The translations under genes and the position numbers were made by a program. The notes beneath the pieces are model-generated. The model ran no database searches and was not told the DNA's origin. It saw only the letters and a list, made by a program, of their open reading frames with translations. This document shows positions 1 to 9,890 of a stretch of DNA of 64,000 nucleotides, in pieces. Every line of letters starts with the position of its first letter. The stretch's first letter is position 1. The stretch comes from Aquilaria yunnanensis (lineage: Eukaryota; Streptophyta; Magnoliopsida; Malvales; Thymelaeaceae), in contig CM077597.1 of assembly GCA_039654915.1 (NCBI GenBank), forward strand, positions 42,568,001-42,632,000. Reading direction: 5' to 3'.

Positions 1-83
1 TCTTTTAAGGCCTTAAGCCCATGCTTCAATGGTATATGGCAATGGTGGACATTCAGAGCTATTGCCAACTACTTTAGAAGGCA
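1..83. other. Unassigned sequence at the window edge
   Basis: These bases do not align with the LTR that begins right after them, nor with anything else in the window. They may be a filler left when the LTR was truncated, or part of an element extending to the left. Confidence 0.3.
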
Positions 84-896
84 TTGATATATGATATCAA
101 TGTCATCAGTTTAAGTTAGTCTACTCGATAATCAAGAAACCAGAGATTGGGCTATAGAAGAGTGACATATTCCATGTCTAGTGTTTAGTCTTGATATCTT
201 GGACAAAGGAACAATTGCATATACGGATAATGATCATAAAGGTTTAGTCGAATCCTTGACAATCTTGTCACTTGGGTAGTAATGATGTGTTTATAGACAC
301 CGGTCATTGCTTATGATCATAAATGTGATTTATGATCATTGCCAATGTGGTAAGAGCATATTAGGCCACACCCATAAAGCGTATTTGTAGTATTTGAGTG
401 CATGGGGTAATTTATTTGGGTTAAGGTTTCATGATAATTTCATGTTAATAATTGGCCCAAAAGTTGAGCCATTATTAAGCTTAAAATTAAACCTAATTGG
501 ATTAGGGCTTTGAAACCCATTAGGCTTGGAAGTTGAGTCTCACTATAAATACATCATATAGTGAAAAATTCACAGCTTTTGCCCTAGCCTCCCAAAAAGT
601 TCAAACCGCACTCTTCTTTTGCCATTCCTTAGAGAACGCAAGCTAGAACTGCGAGTGCAAGAGAAATGCATCTGTTGGGACATGGTGGAGGTGTTGTGAT
701 CTCGAGAGGCTTGTGTGGATACCATAGAGAGCTTGAACACATCAAATGTTCAGGTTTTGTGGTTCGACTCAACAGTTGGGTGAAAGACCTCAACCGAATT
801 AAGTATGAAAATTTTGAACAATCAGTTTACCCCACTTGGATCCTAAAAGGTTTTAGTTATATTCGGCTACACTTGCTTGGCTCCCAAAACACTACA
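84..896 (+). repeat. Truncated LTR of the LTR-1416 copia family
   Basis: From about 84 the sequence follows the LTR-1416 consensus to its 3' end, which reads ...ACTACA at 891-896. It keeps the 12-bp-arm palindrome (313-339), the TATAAATA box near 545-552 and the region before the LTR end. About the first 590 bases of the LTR are missing. It shares the ACATCATATAGTG variant after the TATA box with the solo LTR at 50359-51769, which suggests a sub-family distinct from most other copies. It lies directly against gypsy element B protease coding sequence, so it was probably inserted into B. The ORF that can be read through its end (from 666) is an accident of the LTR-gypsy junction. Confidence 0.85.
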
Positions 897-3147
897 GCCT
901 TGACTAGTCAAGTGACCAAAGAGCCAGCCGCCGCTCAAGGTAACTTTAGTTTCCAGAATGGCAGTGTTAGAGTACTTTTTGATATTGGAGCTACTATTAC
1001 TTTGATATTGTCTACCTTGGTAGATAAACTTAAGTCGTAGTGTGAAATTTTTTATTACTTGAGGCTCATCTAGACTATAGGGAGGAGTTTTATTGTGACC
1101 AATGAGTTTTGTGACCAATGAGTTGGTTACTAGGTATCCCTTGCAGTTAGGCAACGATGATTTCTCTTGTGAGTTGTGGGTTATAGACTTGAGGTCTTAT
1201 GACCTAATGTTGTGAATGGGTTGGCTAAATAAGCATAAGGTGCAAATTAACTATGCTAGTCACTCAATCAACATTACTGATACTCAAGGAGCTAGAGTGC
1301 CTTGCAGGGGAGGGTTAGTGTCTAGTGCTAAGAGTTTGCACCTTAGACTTATGGATTCCATCCCCATACTCAATGAGGAAGAGTATTATGCTTTGAATGG
1401 GGTGGCCATTGAGGAAGAACTTAAGAGAATTATTATAGCCAATCAGTTTCCCAAGGTGTTCCTAGTAGAGCTGCCTGGGTTACCACCCAAGAGGGGCACC
1501 GAGTTTTCCATTCATCTCTAGCCTAGAGCAAAACCAATTTTGATACCACCTTACCAAATGTTAACTCCTCAAATGGATGAGGTAAAGAAGCAATTGGAGG
1601 AATTGCTAGAGAAAGGATTTATAAGGCCTAGGGTATCACCAAGGGGAGCCCCAGTGTTGTTTGTGAAGAAGAAGGATGGAACTTTGAGACTATTCATCGA
1701 CTATAGAAAGTTGAATGTAGTAATGGTCAGGAATAAGTATCCATTTCCTAGGATTGATGTTCTGTTTGATAAACTTAGGGGAGCAAAAGTGTTCTCTAGT
1801 ATTGACATTCATTCTAGATTTTTCCAGATCAGAGTTAAGAAGGACGATATCCCTTAGACCACATTCAGGATAAGATACGGGCACTACGAGTATACGGTTA
1901 TGCCATTCGGTGTGATGAAAGCCCCGGTAGTATTCATGGAAGCCATGAACAAGATCTTTAGACCATTCTTAGATAGGTTTTTTGAAGTCTTCATAATGAT
2001 ATTTTTATATATTCCCTGTCTACCCAAGAACATAAGGAGCTGAACATGAGACAACATCGATGGATCGAATACATACAAGATTATGACTATTCAATTAAGT
2101 ATTGTGCTAGGAAAGGAAATGTGGTGGTAGGTGCCCCTAGTCAGAAATACACCAGAGTGGTCCTACATAAGGATCAAGCTACAAGTTCCTCGGGAAGAAT
2201 ATTGGAGGATTGTTTCTCAACCTTGCATTAGTTATGGCAAGACCAGGAACAATCCCTAGTCTACATTTTGGAGATTCAGTCAGCTTGGTTGGCTAAGGTG
2301 AAGGAAGCCCAAAGCAAGGATCCATTGTTGAGAAAGGTTTCAGGAGAAAAGACACTTGGTACCATGAGAAAGGAGTTCTGGTACAAGGGATTGAATACTA
2401 CACCATGGAGATCGACTCTATGCACTGAATATGGAAGGACTAAAGTAGGAAGTCCGATAGGAAACACATAGTAGTAGGCTAAATGTTCATCCTAGTGTTA
2501 GTAGGATGTACGATGACTTGAAGACACACTTTTGGTGGCCGGGACTCAAGAGGGATGTAGCTGGACATGTGCCTAAGTGTTTGACATGCCAGACGATTAA
2601 GGCAAAACATAAAAAATTGGCGGGCACACATCAAAGTCTACCACTACCAGAGAGGAAGTAAGGATCCATCATGATGGACTTCCTAATTGGGTTCCCAAAT
2701 ACCTGAAGCCAACATGATTCAATGTGAGAAATGGTTGATAGGTTGACTAAGTCAGCACAGTTCATACCCATGTAAGATTACCTATGAATTGGAGAGGTTG
2801 GCTCAATTGTATATCAAGGAGATCATGAGGTTACATGGTATACTAGATCAGATCATATATGATAGAGATCCCCGATTTGTTTCAAGGTTAGTCTTTGTAC
2901 TGCCTTCCATCCTTAAACCGATCGACAATCTGAGAAGGTGATTCAGACTTTGGAAGATATGTTACATATGTGGGCTATTGACTTCCGTGGTGATTGGGAT
3001 CAACATTTACCACTGATTGAGTTTGCTTACAATAACAGTCATCAAGCCACTATAGGTATGACACCATGTGAGGAATCATATGGTACGCGATGCATGACGC
3101 GCCACTATTGGGCTAACCCTTTAGATAGGGTAGTTATCGGTCCTACG
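897..3147 (+). pseudogene. Ty3/gypsy chromovirus-like pol, 5' part (element B): protease, RT, RNase H tail, integrase
   Basis: Broken polyprotein of a Ty3/gypsy element. In order: aspartic protease with LFDIGAT (about 975-1000; the usual motif is DSGAT), the linker MGWLNKHKVQ (1216), the pre-RT phrase ELPGLPPKRG (about 1470), RT from [20 protein letters not shown] (1546) through [25 protein letters not shown] and MPFGVMKAP (about 1900), then a jump at about 2010-2045 from the RT palm straight to the RNase H tail (MRQHRWIEYIQDYDYSIKY). The HHCC finger (about 2480-2600, WWPGLKRDV and CLTCQ) and integrase core end (LPLIEFAYNNSHQATIGMTP, about 3008-3065) follow. Many stops and frameshifts are present. 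The RT active-site region is out of frame and most of RNase H is deleted. The copia element at 3148 interrupts it, and the integrase C-terminus resumes at 12953. gag and the 5' LTR are not visible and would lie left of the window. Confidence 0.9.
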
Positions 3148-3973
3148 TGTTAGTGTTGTGCCCAAAAGCCAATCATGAGATGATTGTATTTTTTGCACAT
3201 TGAGTCATGATATTTTATTAAGGCATTAATCCAGCAATTATGTTTGTTGTTTTGATTCTGCGTAACATAACAAACATAATTGTAACCCTAGAATAATGAT
3301 ATTCTTAAATGTCCCTGGTCTAATATTATTGTGGAGCGGGTTGCAATAATACATAACGACTAGCATATGTGGAGACTAATATGAGATATGTAGTCTACAT
3401 ATGGGTACAAGTTGGAGAACTTGTGTACTGGACCGACCCACCATGAGAACACTACATGGATCGTTATATGAGTGTCATAAGTGATTCTCATAGTGATCAT
3501 GGTATATGTAGTCCTTCGACCTAAGATCATCAAGGTTCCCTACATGTGAGTCACATACTTTGATATTTTCCTTTGTTGCTCGTAATTGAGTGAACTTGAA
3601 GGAGGTCATTGGGTATGTCACATATCATGCGGAGGGATTTGTATGATCAAGATGGGATTTGTCCTTCCTATGTAACAGGATTGATATCTTCGGTCCCCTT
3701 GATAGAGTAAGACTTAGAAAAATGCATGGCCATGCTCAGATGAGTTGATATACGATATCAATGTCATCAGTTTAAGTTGGTCTACTCGGTAATCAAGAAA
3801 CCAAAGATTGGGCTATACGAGAGTGACACATTCCATGTCTCGTGCTTAGTCTTGATATCATGGACAAAGGGACAATGGCATATATCAGTGATGATCATAA
3901 AGGTTTAATCGAATCATCGACAATCTTCTCACTTCGGTAGCAATGATGTGTTGCTAGACACCGCTCATTGCTT

Positions 3974-4000
3974 ATGATCATAAATGTGATTTATGATCAT
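3974..4000. other. 27-bp near-perfect palindrome in the LTR
   Basis: Two 12-bp arms, ATGATCATAAAT and its exact reverse complement, are separated by GTG. The same palindrome is present in almost every LTR-1416 copy in the window (for example 313-339, and near 12360, 25570, 37265, 41375 and 42240), about 820 bases from the LTR start and about 205 bases upstream of the TATA box. It could be a cruciform, an RNA hairpin or a dimeric protein site; the function is not known. Confidence 0.8.
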
Positions 4001-4203
4001 TGCCAACGTGGTAAGAGCCTATTGGGTCACACACATAGAGCTATTTGGATCATTAGAGTGCATGGGCTAATAATTTGGGTTTTGGTTTCACAATAATTTC
4101 ATATTAATAATGGACCTAATAGTTGAGCCATTATTAAGTCCGAAATTAAAGCCTAATTGGATTAGGGCTTTGAAACCTATTAGGCCTGGAAGTTGAGTCT
4201 CAC

Positions 4204-4211
4204 TATAAATA
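4204..4211 (+). promoter_or_regulatory. TATA box of the copia 5' LTR
   Basis: TATAAATA in the context CACTATAAATAC, conserved at the same place in all LTR copies (for example near 545, 12593, 25794, 37494 and 51414, and reversed near 5320, 40600 and 41160). It would start the genomic RNA about 30 bases downstream, which defines the R region. This is inferred from the motif and its conservation. Confidence 0.7.
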
Positions 4212-4565
4212 CAACTTCTAGTGAGAAATTTTTAGGTCTCCTTGCCCTAGCCTCCCAAAAGGACAGCCGCACTCTTCTCTTGCAATTCCTTAGAGGACGC
4301 AAGCTAGCACTGCGAGCGCAAGAGAAACGCATCTGCCGGGACGTGGTGAAAGCGTGGTGATCCCGAGAAGCTCGTGTGGATACCATAGAGAGCCTGAACA
4401 CGTCAACTATGCAGGTTTTGTGATTCGACTCTACAGTTGAGTGAGAGATCTCAACCGAAAATTAGGTATGAAATTTGTTGAACACCTGGTTTACCCCGTT
4501 TCACTTGGATCCTAGAGGGTTTCAGTTAAATTCCGCTGCGCTGTTTGGCTCTCGAAACCCATCAG

Positions 4566-4577
4566 TGGTATCAGAGC
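4566..4577 (+). other. Primer-binding site, initiator Met tRNA type
   Basis: TGGTATCAGAGC begins one base after the 5' LTR end. It is the standard plant copia primer site, complementary to the 3' end of initiator methionine tRNA. It also confirms where the LTR ends. Confidence 0.92.
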
Positions 4578-4966
4578 TACTAGTGAAACCCTAAATCGGG
4601 ATTGATGTTGAATCGCATGATGTTATGTGTTCGGTTGCTTTTCTTCCATGATTAATTAGATTGATTCATGATGCATGAAACCGGAACTCGTAATGAACAT
4701 ACGAGATATATAAAGAAACGACACTAATTGGTTAATGAGATTAACCCAAAATTGAATGGTATGAGATACCTATATGGAGTAAGATTCTTGCAATAGTTGT
4801 AAAAACCCTAGCTTGGTTCAGATTCGGCCTATTCGGGCATCGAAAGTAAGGTAATTTTGGTGGCTCAAATGGAGGAGTCTCGGGTGCCTACTTGCTCGAA
4901 ATAGAGGATTTCGAGCTAAGCAATTGTAAGACAATTTTTTGCCCCGGGGGGCACTGCCCCCCACGC
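4578..4966 (+). other. Copia leader, first part, with a GC-rich hairpin
   Basis: Untranslated leader between the primer site and the nested solo LTR; no coding signal. Its end is unusually GC-rich, with a perfect stem GGGGGGC/GCCCCCC around an ACT loop at 4946-4962. The solo LTR inserted just after this stem; the last five bases, CACGC (4962-4966), are the target duplication. Confidence 0.75.
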
Positions 4967-6382
4967 TGTTGGGTTTCGGGAGCCAAACAGCGCAGCGGAA
5001 TTTAACCGAAACCCTCCAGGATCCAAGTGAAACGGGGTAAACCAGGTGTTCGAAAATTTCATACCTAATTTTCGGTTGAGATCTCTCACTCAACTGTAGA
5101 GTCGAATCACAAAACCTGAACAGTTGACGTGTTCAGGCTCTCTATGGTATCCACACGAGCCTCTCGGGATCACCACGCTTCCACCACGTCCCGGCAGATG
5201 CGTTTCTCTTGCGCTCACAGTGCTAGCTTGCGTCCTCCAAGGAATTGCAAGAGAAGAGTGTGGCTGTCCTTTTGGGAGGCTAGGGCAAGGAGACCTACGA
5301 ATTTCTCACTTAAAAGTTGTATTTATAGTGAGACTCAACTTCCAGGCCTAATGGGTTTCAAAGCCCTAATCCAATTAGGATTTAATTTCGGGCTTAATAA
5401 TGGCTCAACTCCTTGGGCCATTATTAATACGAAATTAAAGTGAAACCATAACCCAAATAATTAGCCCATGCACTCTAATGATCCAAATAGCTCTATGTGT
5501 GCGACCCAATAGGCTCTTGCCATGTTGGCAATGATCATAAATCACATTTATGATCATAAGCAATGAGCGGTGTCTAGCAACACATCATTGCTACCCAAGT
5601 GACAAGATTGTCGGTGAATCGACTAAACCTTTATGATCATCATCGATATATGCCATTGTCCCTTTGTCCAAGATATCAAGACTAAGCACAAGACATGGAA
5701 TGTGTCACTCTCATATAGCCCAATCTTTGGTTTCTTGATTACCGAGTAGACCAACTTAAACTGACGACATTGATATCATATATCAACTCATCGGAGCATG
5801 GCCATGCATTTTCTAAGTCTCACTCTATCAAGGGGCCCAAAGATATCACTCCCGTTACATAGGAGGGACAAATCCCATATTGATCATACAAATCCCTCCG
5901 CATGATATGTGACATACCCAATGACCTCCTTCAAGTTCACTCAGTTACGAGCAACAAAGGAAAGTATCAAAGTATGTGACTCACATGTAGGGAACCTTGC
6001 TGATCTTAGGTCGAAGGACTACATATACCATGATCACTATGAGAATCACTTATGACACTCATATAACGATCCATGAAGTGTTCTCATGGTGGGTCGGTCC
6101 AGTACACAAGTTCTCCAACTTGTACCCATATGTAGACTACATATCTCATATTAGTCTCCACATATGCTAGTCATTATGTATTATTGCAACCCACTCCACA
6201 ATAATACTAGACTAGGGACGTTTAAGAATATCATTATTCTAGGGTTACAATTATGTTTATTACGTTACGCAGAAACAAAACAACAAAAAAAATTGCTGGA
6301 TTAATGCCTCAATAAAATATCATGACTCAATGTGCAAAAATACAATCATCTCATGATTGGCTTTTTGGGCACAATACTAACA
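4967..6382 (-). mobile_element. Solo LTR-1416 inserted in the leader of its own family member
   Basis: 1416 bp from TGTTGGGTTTCGGG to GGGCACAATACTAACA, the reverse complement of the LTR consensus. It is flanked by perfect 5-bp duplications CACGC at 4962-4966 and 6383-6387. With no internal region and no second LTR, it is a solo LTR, the product of LTR-LTR recombination after a separate insertion event. Its reversed TATA box lies near 5320-5328 and its palindrome near 5541-5567. It postdates the surrounding copia element. Confidence 0.95.
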
Positions 6383-6387
6383 CACGC

Positions 6388-7587
6388 CCCCCGCAAGGGC
6401 GGCTCCCCTTGACCCCGTCCGCTAACCAGTCAGCGGAACCACCGCCCATTAACCGGCCAGTGGGACCGCCATATGCGAAGCGCCACATAAATAAAAATTG
6501 GTTAATCAACGCGTGAAAATTGGCATGCATCTTTGTTGAATGAGATTTGGCATGATATGCTGGTTGGTGTTTGAAGCATGGTGCATGGTTATAGCCCTTG
6601 ATTGGTTGTACTTGTAAATACGGCCTGTGAGTCATGCCTTTTCTTATCACTCTCATTGTACATTCTCTTCTCACCTTACTCCCCTCGAATGTAACTCGAG
6701 GTGTCTTTTATTGATGTAATGGTGCATTATGGGATCATCCAAGGTGATATGTCCAAGGATCATCCAAAGTGGTATGTCCAAGGATCATCCGAGGTGGTAT
6801 GTCCAAGGATCATCCAAGGTGGTATGTCCAAGGAGGTGACAACAAAAGGGCAGCAAAGAATGGAAGAGAATGAGCTTATGAAGACTCTTTTCTTTTCTTA
6901 CGCTTTTATGATATTCACATTGGCTTGAGAATATCGCATAGTTTGGGCTATAACCATGTCACGTTTACTTTCTTGAACGTATGAGATGCATGTTTTATAT
7001 TTGTATGTGATGCATGTATAAGACAACCGAAGATAACGAATTGGTGAGATCAAACGAAAAATCCCTAAAAAAAAATATTAAGTCATCAAATGTGATGCCT
7101 TCCAAATGTTGGCACTCGTCAAGACTTTCATCAACATTAGGTGGGTTTGCCAAAGCAAAGTACCTATGTTCATCTTGGTAAGGCGCGATGGGATAATAGT
7201 GATATCCAAATTGCTAACTTTGGGTCTGACTTAACTAAGTCATCCTAATAGGATTAGGCACTTAGAGGCATAGAGTTAGGCTTAAGCTCATGGGATGAGC
7301 TTGGACAAGTGTTGTTCACCCAACTATCCAAGGGTTGCATAAGATGCAATTGGCAAGGAGTTGCCTACTTAAATAGCTATAACTTCAGAGAAAAGGCAAA
7401 GCTGACTCAGGTTGTGGTCAAATATGGATCTTGGCCCACTAGAATACCTTAGCACCAAGGTGTTCTGAAATAATATCGAGGGTTATTATTTTGAGGAAAA
7501 TAGTGGGAGTATCGTTTAATAAAAGTCCTTATTAAATGAATTAAAATACATGACTCTTACACTGCATATTTACTGTTGTAGATAACT
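6388..7587 (+). other. Copia leader, second part, up to the gag start
   Basis: The continuation of the leader after the nested LTR: first a GC-rich stretch (about 6385-6480), then ordinary AT-rich sequence with the 25-bp tandem repeat at 6732-6831. I see no convincing coding region; the short ORFs at 6322-6516 and 6701-6928 look like chance. It ends just before the gag start at 7588. Confidence 0.7.
6732..6831 (+). repeat. 25-bp minisatellite, four copies
   Basis: GGATCATCC recurs at 6732, 6757, 6782 and 6807, exactly 25 bases apart. The unit reads approximately GGATCATCCAAGGTGGTATG followed by TCCAA, with one or two changes per copy. The period is not a multiple of three, so the repeat is not a coding repeat. 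Confidence 0.9.
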
Positions 7588-8408
7588 ATGGCACAAAACA
7601 CATCGACACTTTCGTTGCGATCGATCCTTGAGAAGGAAAAACTGAATGGGACCAACTTTCTCAAATGGTACCGAAACTTGAGGATAGTCCTCAAGCAAGA
7701 GAGAAAGGCCTATGTCCTAGAGCAGCCCATTCTGAATGAGCCTGCTGCCACTGCTCCAAGAGCTGAAAGGGATGCTCATAAGAGGCATTCTGATGATGCT
7801 TTGGATGTTGCATGCCTAATGCTTATTACCATGGAATCTGAGCTTCAGAAGCAACATGAGAACATGGGGGCGTTTGATATGATCGAACATCTCAAAATGC
7901 TTTTCCAAGAGCAAGCTAGGCATGAGAGGTTTGAGACCTCTAAGGCATTGTTTCAGTGCAAGATGTCTGAGGGAAGTCCCGTGGGTCCTCATGTGCTCAA
8001 GATGATTGGGTACATTGAGAATCTTGAGAATTTGGGATTTGTTCTTCAGAAATAGTTGGCTATTGATGTAGTCTTGCAATCGTTTCCTGAAAGCTACAGT
8101 CAGTTCGTCATGAACTATAAAATGAACGACCTAGACAAGTCCCTCCGTGAATATCTCAACATGTTGAGAACTGCTGAGCAAAACCTTAAGAAGGCTAAGC
8201 CCATTTTGATGGTTCAAAAGGGCAAGGGAAAGGGAAAAGCCAACAAGAAGAAGGATAAAGCTAATGGAAAGTCTAATGCTAATTCTTCTTCAGCTGCACT
8301 AAAACCAAAGGGTGGTGTGGCAAAGAAAGGGGAGTGCTTCCATTGTAAACAACCTGGACACTGGATGTGCAACTGCAAGCTCTATCTTGAAGAACTTGCT
8401 AAGGAAAA
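7588..8408 (+). pseudogene. Copia Gag with zinc knuckle
   Basis: Capsid and nucleocapsid part of the copia polyprotein. It starts MAQNTSTLSLRSILEKEKL, with the gag-typical phrase LNGTNFLKWYRNLRIVLKQ at residues 20-38. The sequence continues in the same frame past a TAG at 8053-8055 into FPESYSQFVMNYKMNDLDKS, a lysine-rich stretch (KGKGKGKANKKKDKANGKS) and a CCHC knuckle CFHCKQPGHWMCNC (8337-8378). The basic region and knuckle would bind genomic RNA. The start is chosen because it opens the conserved gag N-terminus just after the leader. The single stop splits it, so no full Gag can be made. Confidence 0.9.
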
Positions 8409-9890
8409 GGGAAGTAAGACTTCCACTTCAGGTATTCTTGTTATAGAGGCTAACTTTTCTACTTCCTCATCTTGGATACTGGATACTGGATGTGGATCTC
8501 ACATTTGTGCAAATGTGCAGGATCTAAATTGAAGTAGAAGATTGGCCCGAGGTGAAGTGGACCTACGTGTTGGAAATGGAGCAAGGGTTGCTGCCTTAGC
8601 CGTAGGGACTTATGTTCTCACTTTACCTGGTGGATTAGTTTTAGAATTAGACAACTGCTATTTTGTGCCTACTATTAGTAGAAATTTGATTTCTAATTCT
8701 TCTTTGGACAAGAAAGGTTTTTCATTTATAATAAAGGACAAATGTTGTTCTATTTATTTGAATGAAATCTTTTATGGTAGTGCTCAACTTAGCAATGGGT
8801 TGTATGTTCTAGACCTCGAAGATCCAATCTATAACGTGAATACCAAGAAGGTCAGATTAAATGATTCGAACCCGACCTATCTCTGGCACTGTCGCTTGGG
8901 CCATATAAATGAGACCCGCATATCCAAGCTCCATAAGGATGGACTCTTGGACTCATTTGATTTTGAATCATATGAGACATGTGAGTCATGTTTGTTGGGC
9001 AAGATGACCAAAGCCCCATTCACAGGGCAAAGTGAAAGGGCTAATGACTTACTAGGACTCATACATAGTGATGTATGTGGCCCTATGTCTACACAAGCTA
9101 AAGGAGGTTTCCAATACTACTTTCACTGATGACTTCAGCAGATATGGCTATGTGTATCTCATGAGACACAAGTCAGAATCCTTTGAAAAGTTCAAAGAAT
9201 TCAAGAATGACATAGAGAATCAACTCGGGAAGAGTATTAAAGTGCTTCAATCAGATCGAGGTGGAGAGTACTTGGATCGAGAATTCTTTGACTATCTGAA
9301 GGAGTGTGGTATAGTATCACAACTCACTCCACCAGGTACACCTCAATGGAATGGTGTATCTGAAAGGAGAAATCGAGCAATGTTAGACATGGTTCGCTCT
9401 ATGTTGAGTCAAGCTGACCTTCGAAAATCCCTTTGGGGACATGCTCTAGAGACAACTGCTTTTACACTAAACCGAGTTCCATCTAAATCGGTTCAAAAGA
9501 CACCATATAAGATATGGAGTTGGAGGCGTCCCAATTTGTCTTTTATGAAGATTTGGGGCTGTGACGCTTATGTGAAATGTCAATCCTCTGACAAACTAGG
9601 GCCCAAATCTCAAAAATGCCTTTTTGTTGGGTATCCCAAAGAAACAAAGGGTTACTATTTCTACAATCCTTCTGAGCAAAAAGTGTTTGTTGCTCGAACT
9701 GGTGTGTTTTTGGAGAAAGAGTTTATCTCTAAAAGAACTAGTGGGAGGAAAGTAGTACTTGAAGAAATTCAAGAACAACAAGGAGACATCAAACCTGAAA
9801 TGGAACCTGAACAGACACCGCAAGATGTTGTTCTAGAGTTTGTTCCTGTAACACAGAGCCCACGTAAGACTGGTAGGATTCGGCGTGAGC
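8409..9890 (+). pseudogene. Copia protease and integrase
   Basis: In frame with Gag. The aspartic protease shows SSWILDTGCGSHICANVQ (about 8468-8520), with DTG as the catalytic triplet. A TGA follows at 8530-8532, and the frame then continues through the rest of protease. The pre-integrase HHCC finger is LWHCRLGHINETRISKLH...CESCLLGK (about 8880-9005). Integrase core starts HSDVCGPM (about 9065). A one-base frameshift at about 9115-9128 moves the reading to the second frame, which carries FTDDFSRYGYVYLMRHKSES, QSDRGGEYLDREFF and PQWNGVSERRNRAMLDMVRS, supplying the D,D,E catalytic residues. The C-terminal part contains KCLFVGYPKETKGYYFYNP and leads into the linker before RT. All catalytic motifs survive, but the stop and frameshift break the chain. 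Confidence 0.9.

Larger units (their letters stand above)
3148..4564 (+). repeat. 5' LTR of the copia element
   Basis: 1417 bp, starting TGTTAGTG and ending ACCCATCA, that is, TG...CA ends. It matches the 3' LTR at 11545-12952 nearly throughout, including private variants such as the longer T run before GCACATTGAG and TAACAAAC. It carries the transcription signals of the element. The ORFs readable in this region and in the other LTR copies (both strands) are chance readings of LTR DNA. Confidence 0.95.

Noticed and set aside
4566..4577. A tRNA gene at the initiator-Met-like sequence
   Set aside because: Only the 12 bases complementary to the tRNA 3' end are present; no cloverleaf. It is a primer-binding site.
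4180..5443. Conserved-looking ORFs in and near LTR copies (4180-4401, 5124-5443, 25678-25872, 37469-37695, 40404-40722, 40965-41284)
   Set aside because: They recur only because the LTR-1416 sequence recurs. They lie in the TATA-R-U5 region on either strand, vary in frame between copies and match no protein family.
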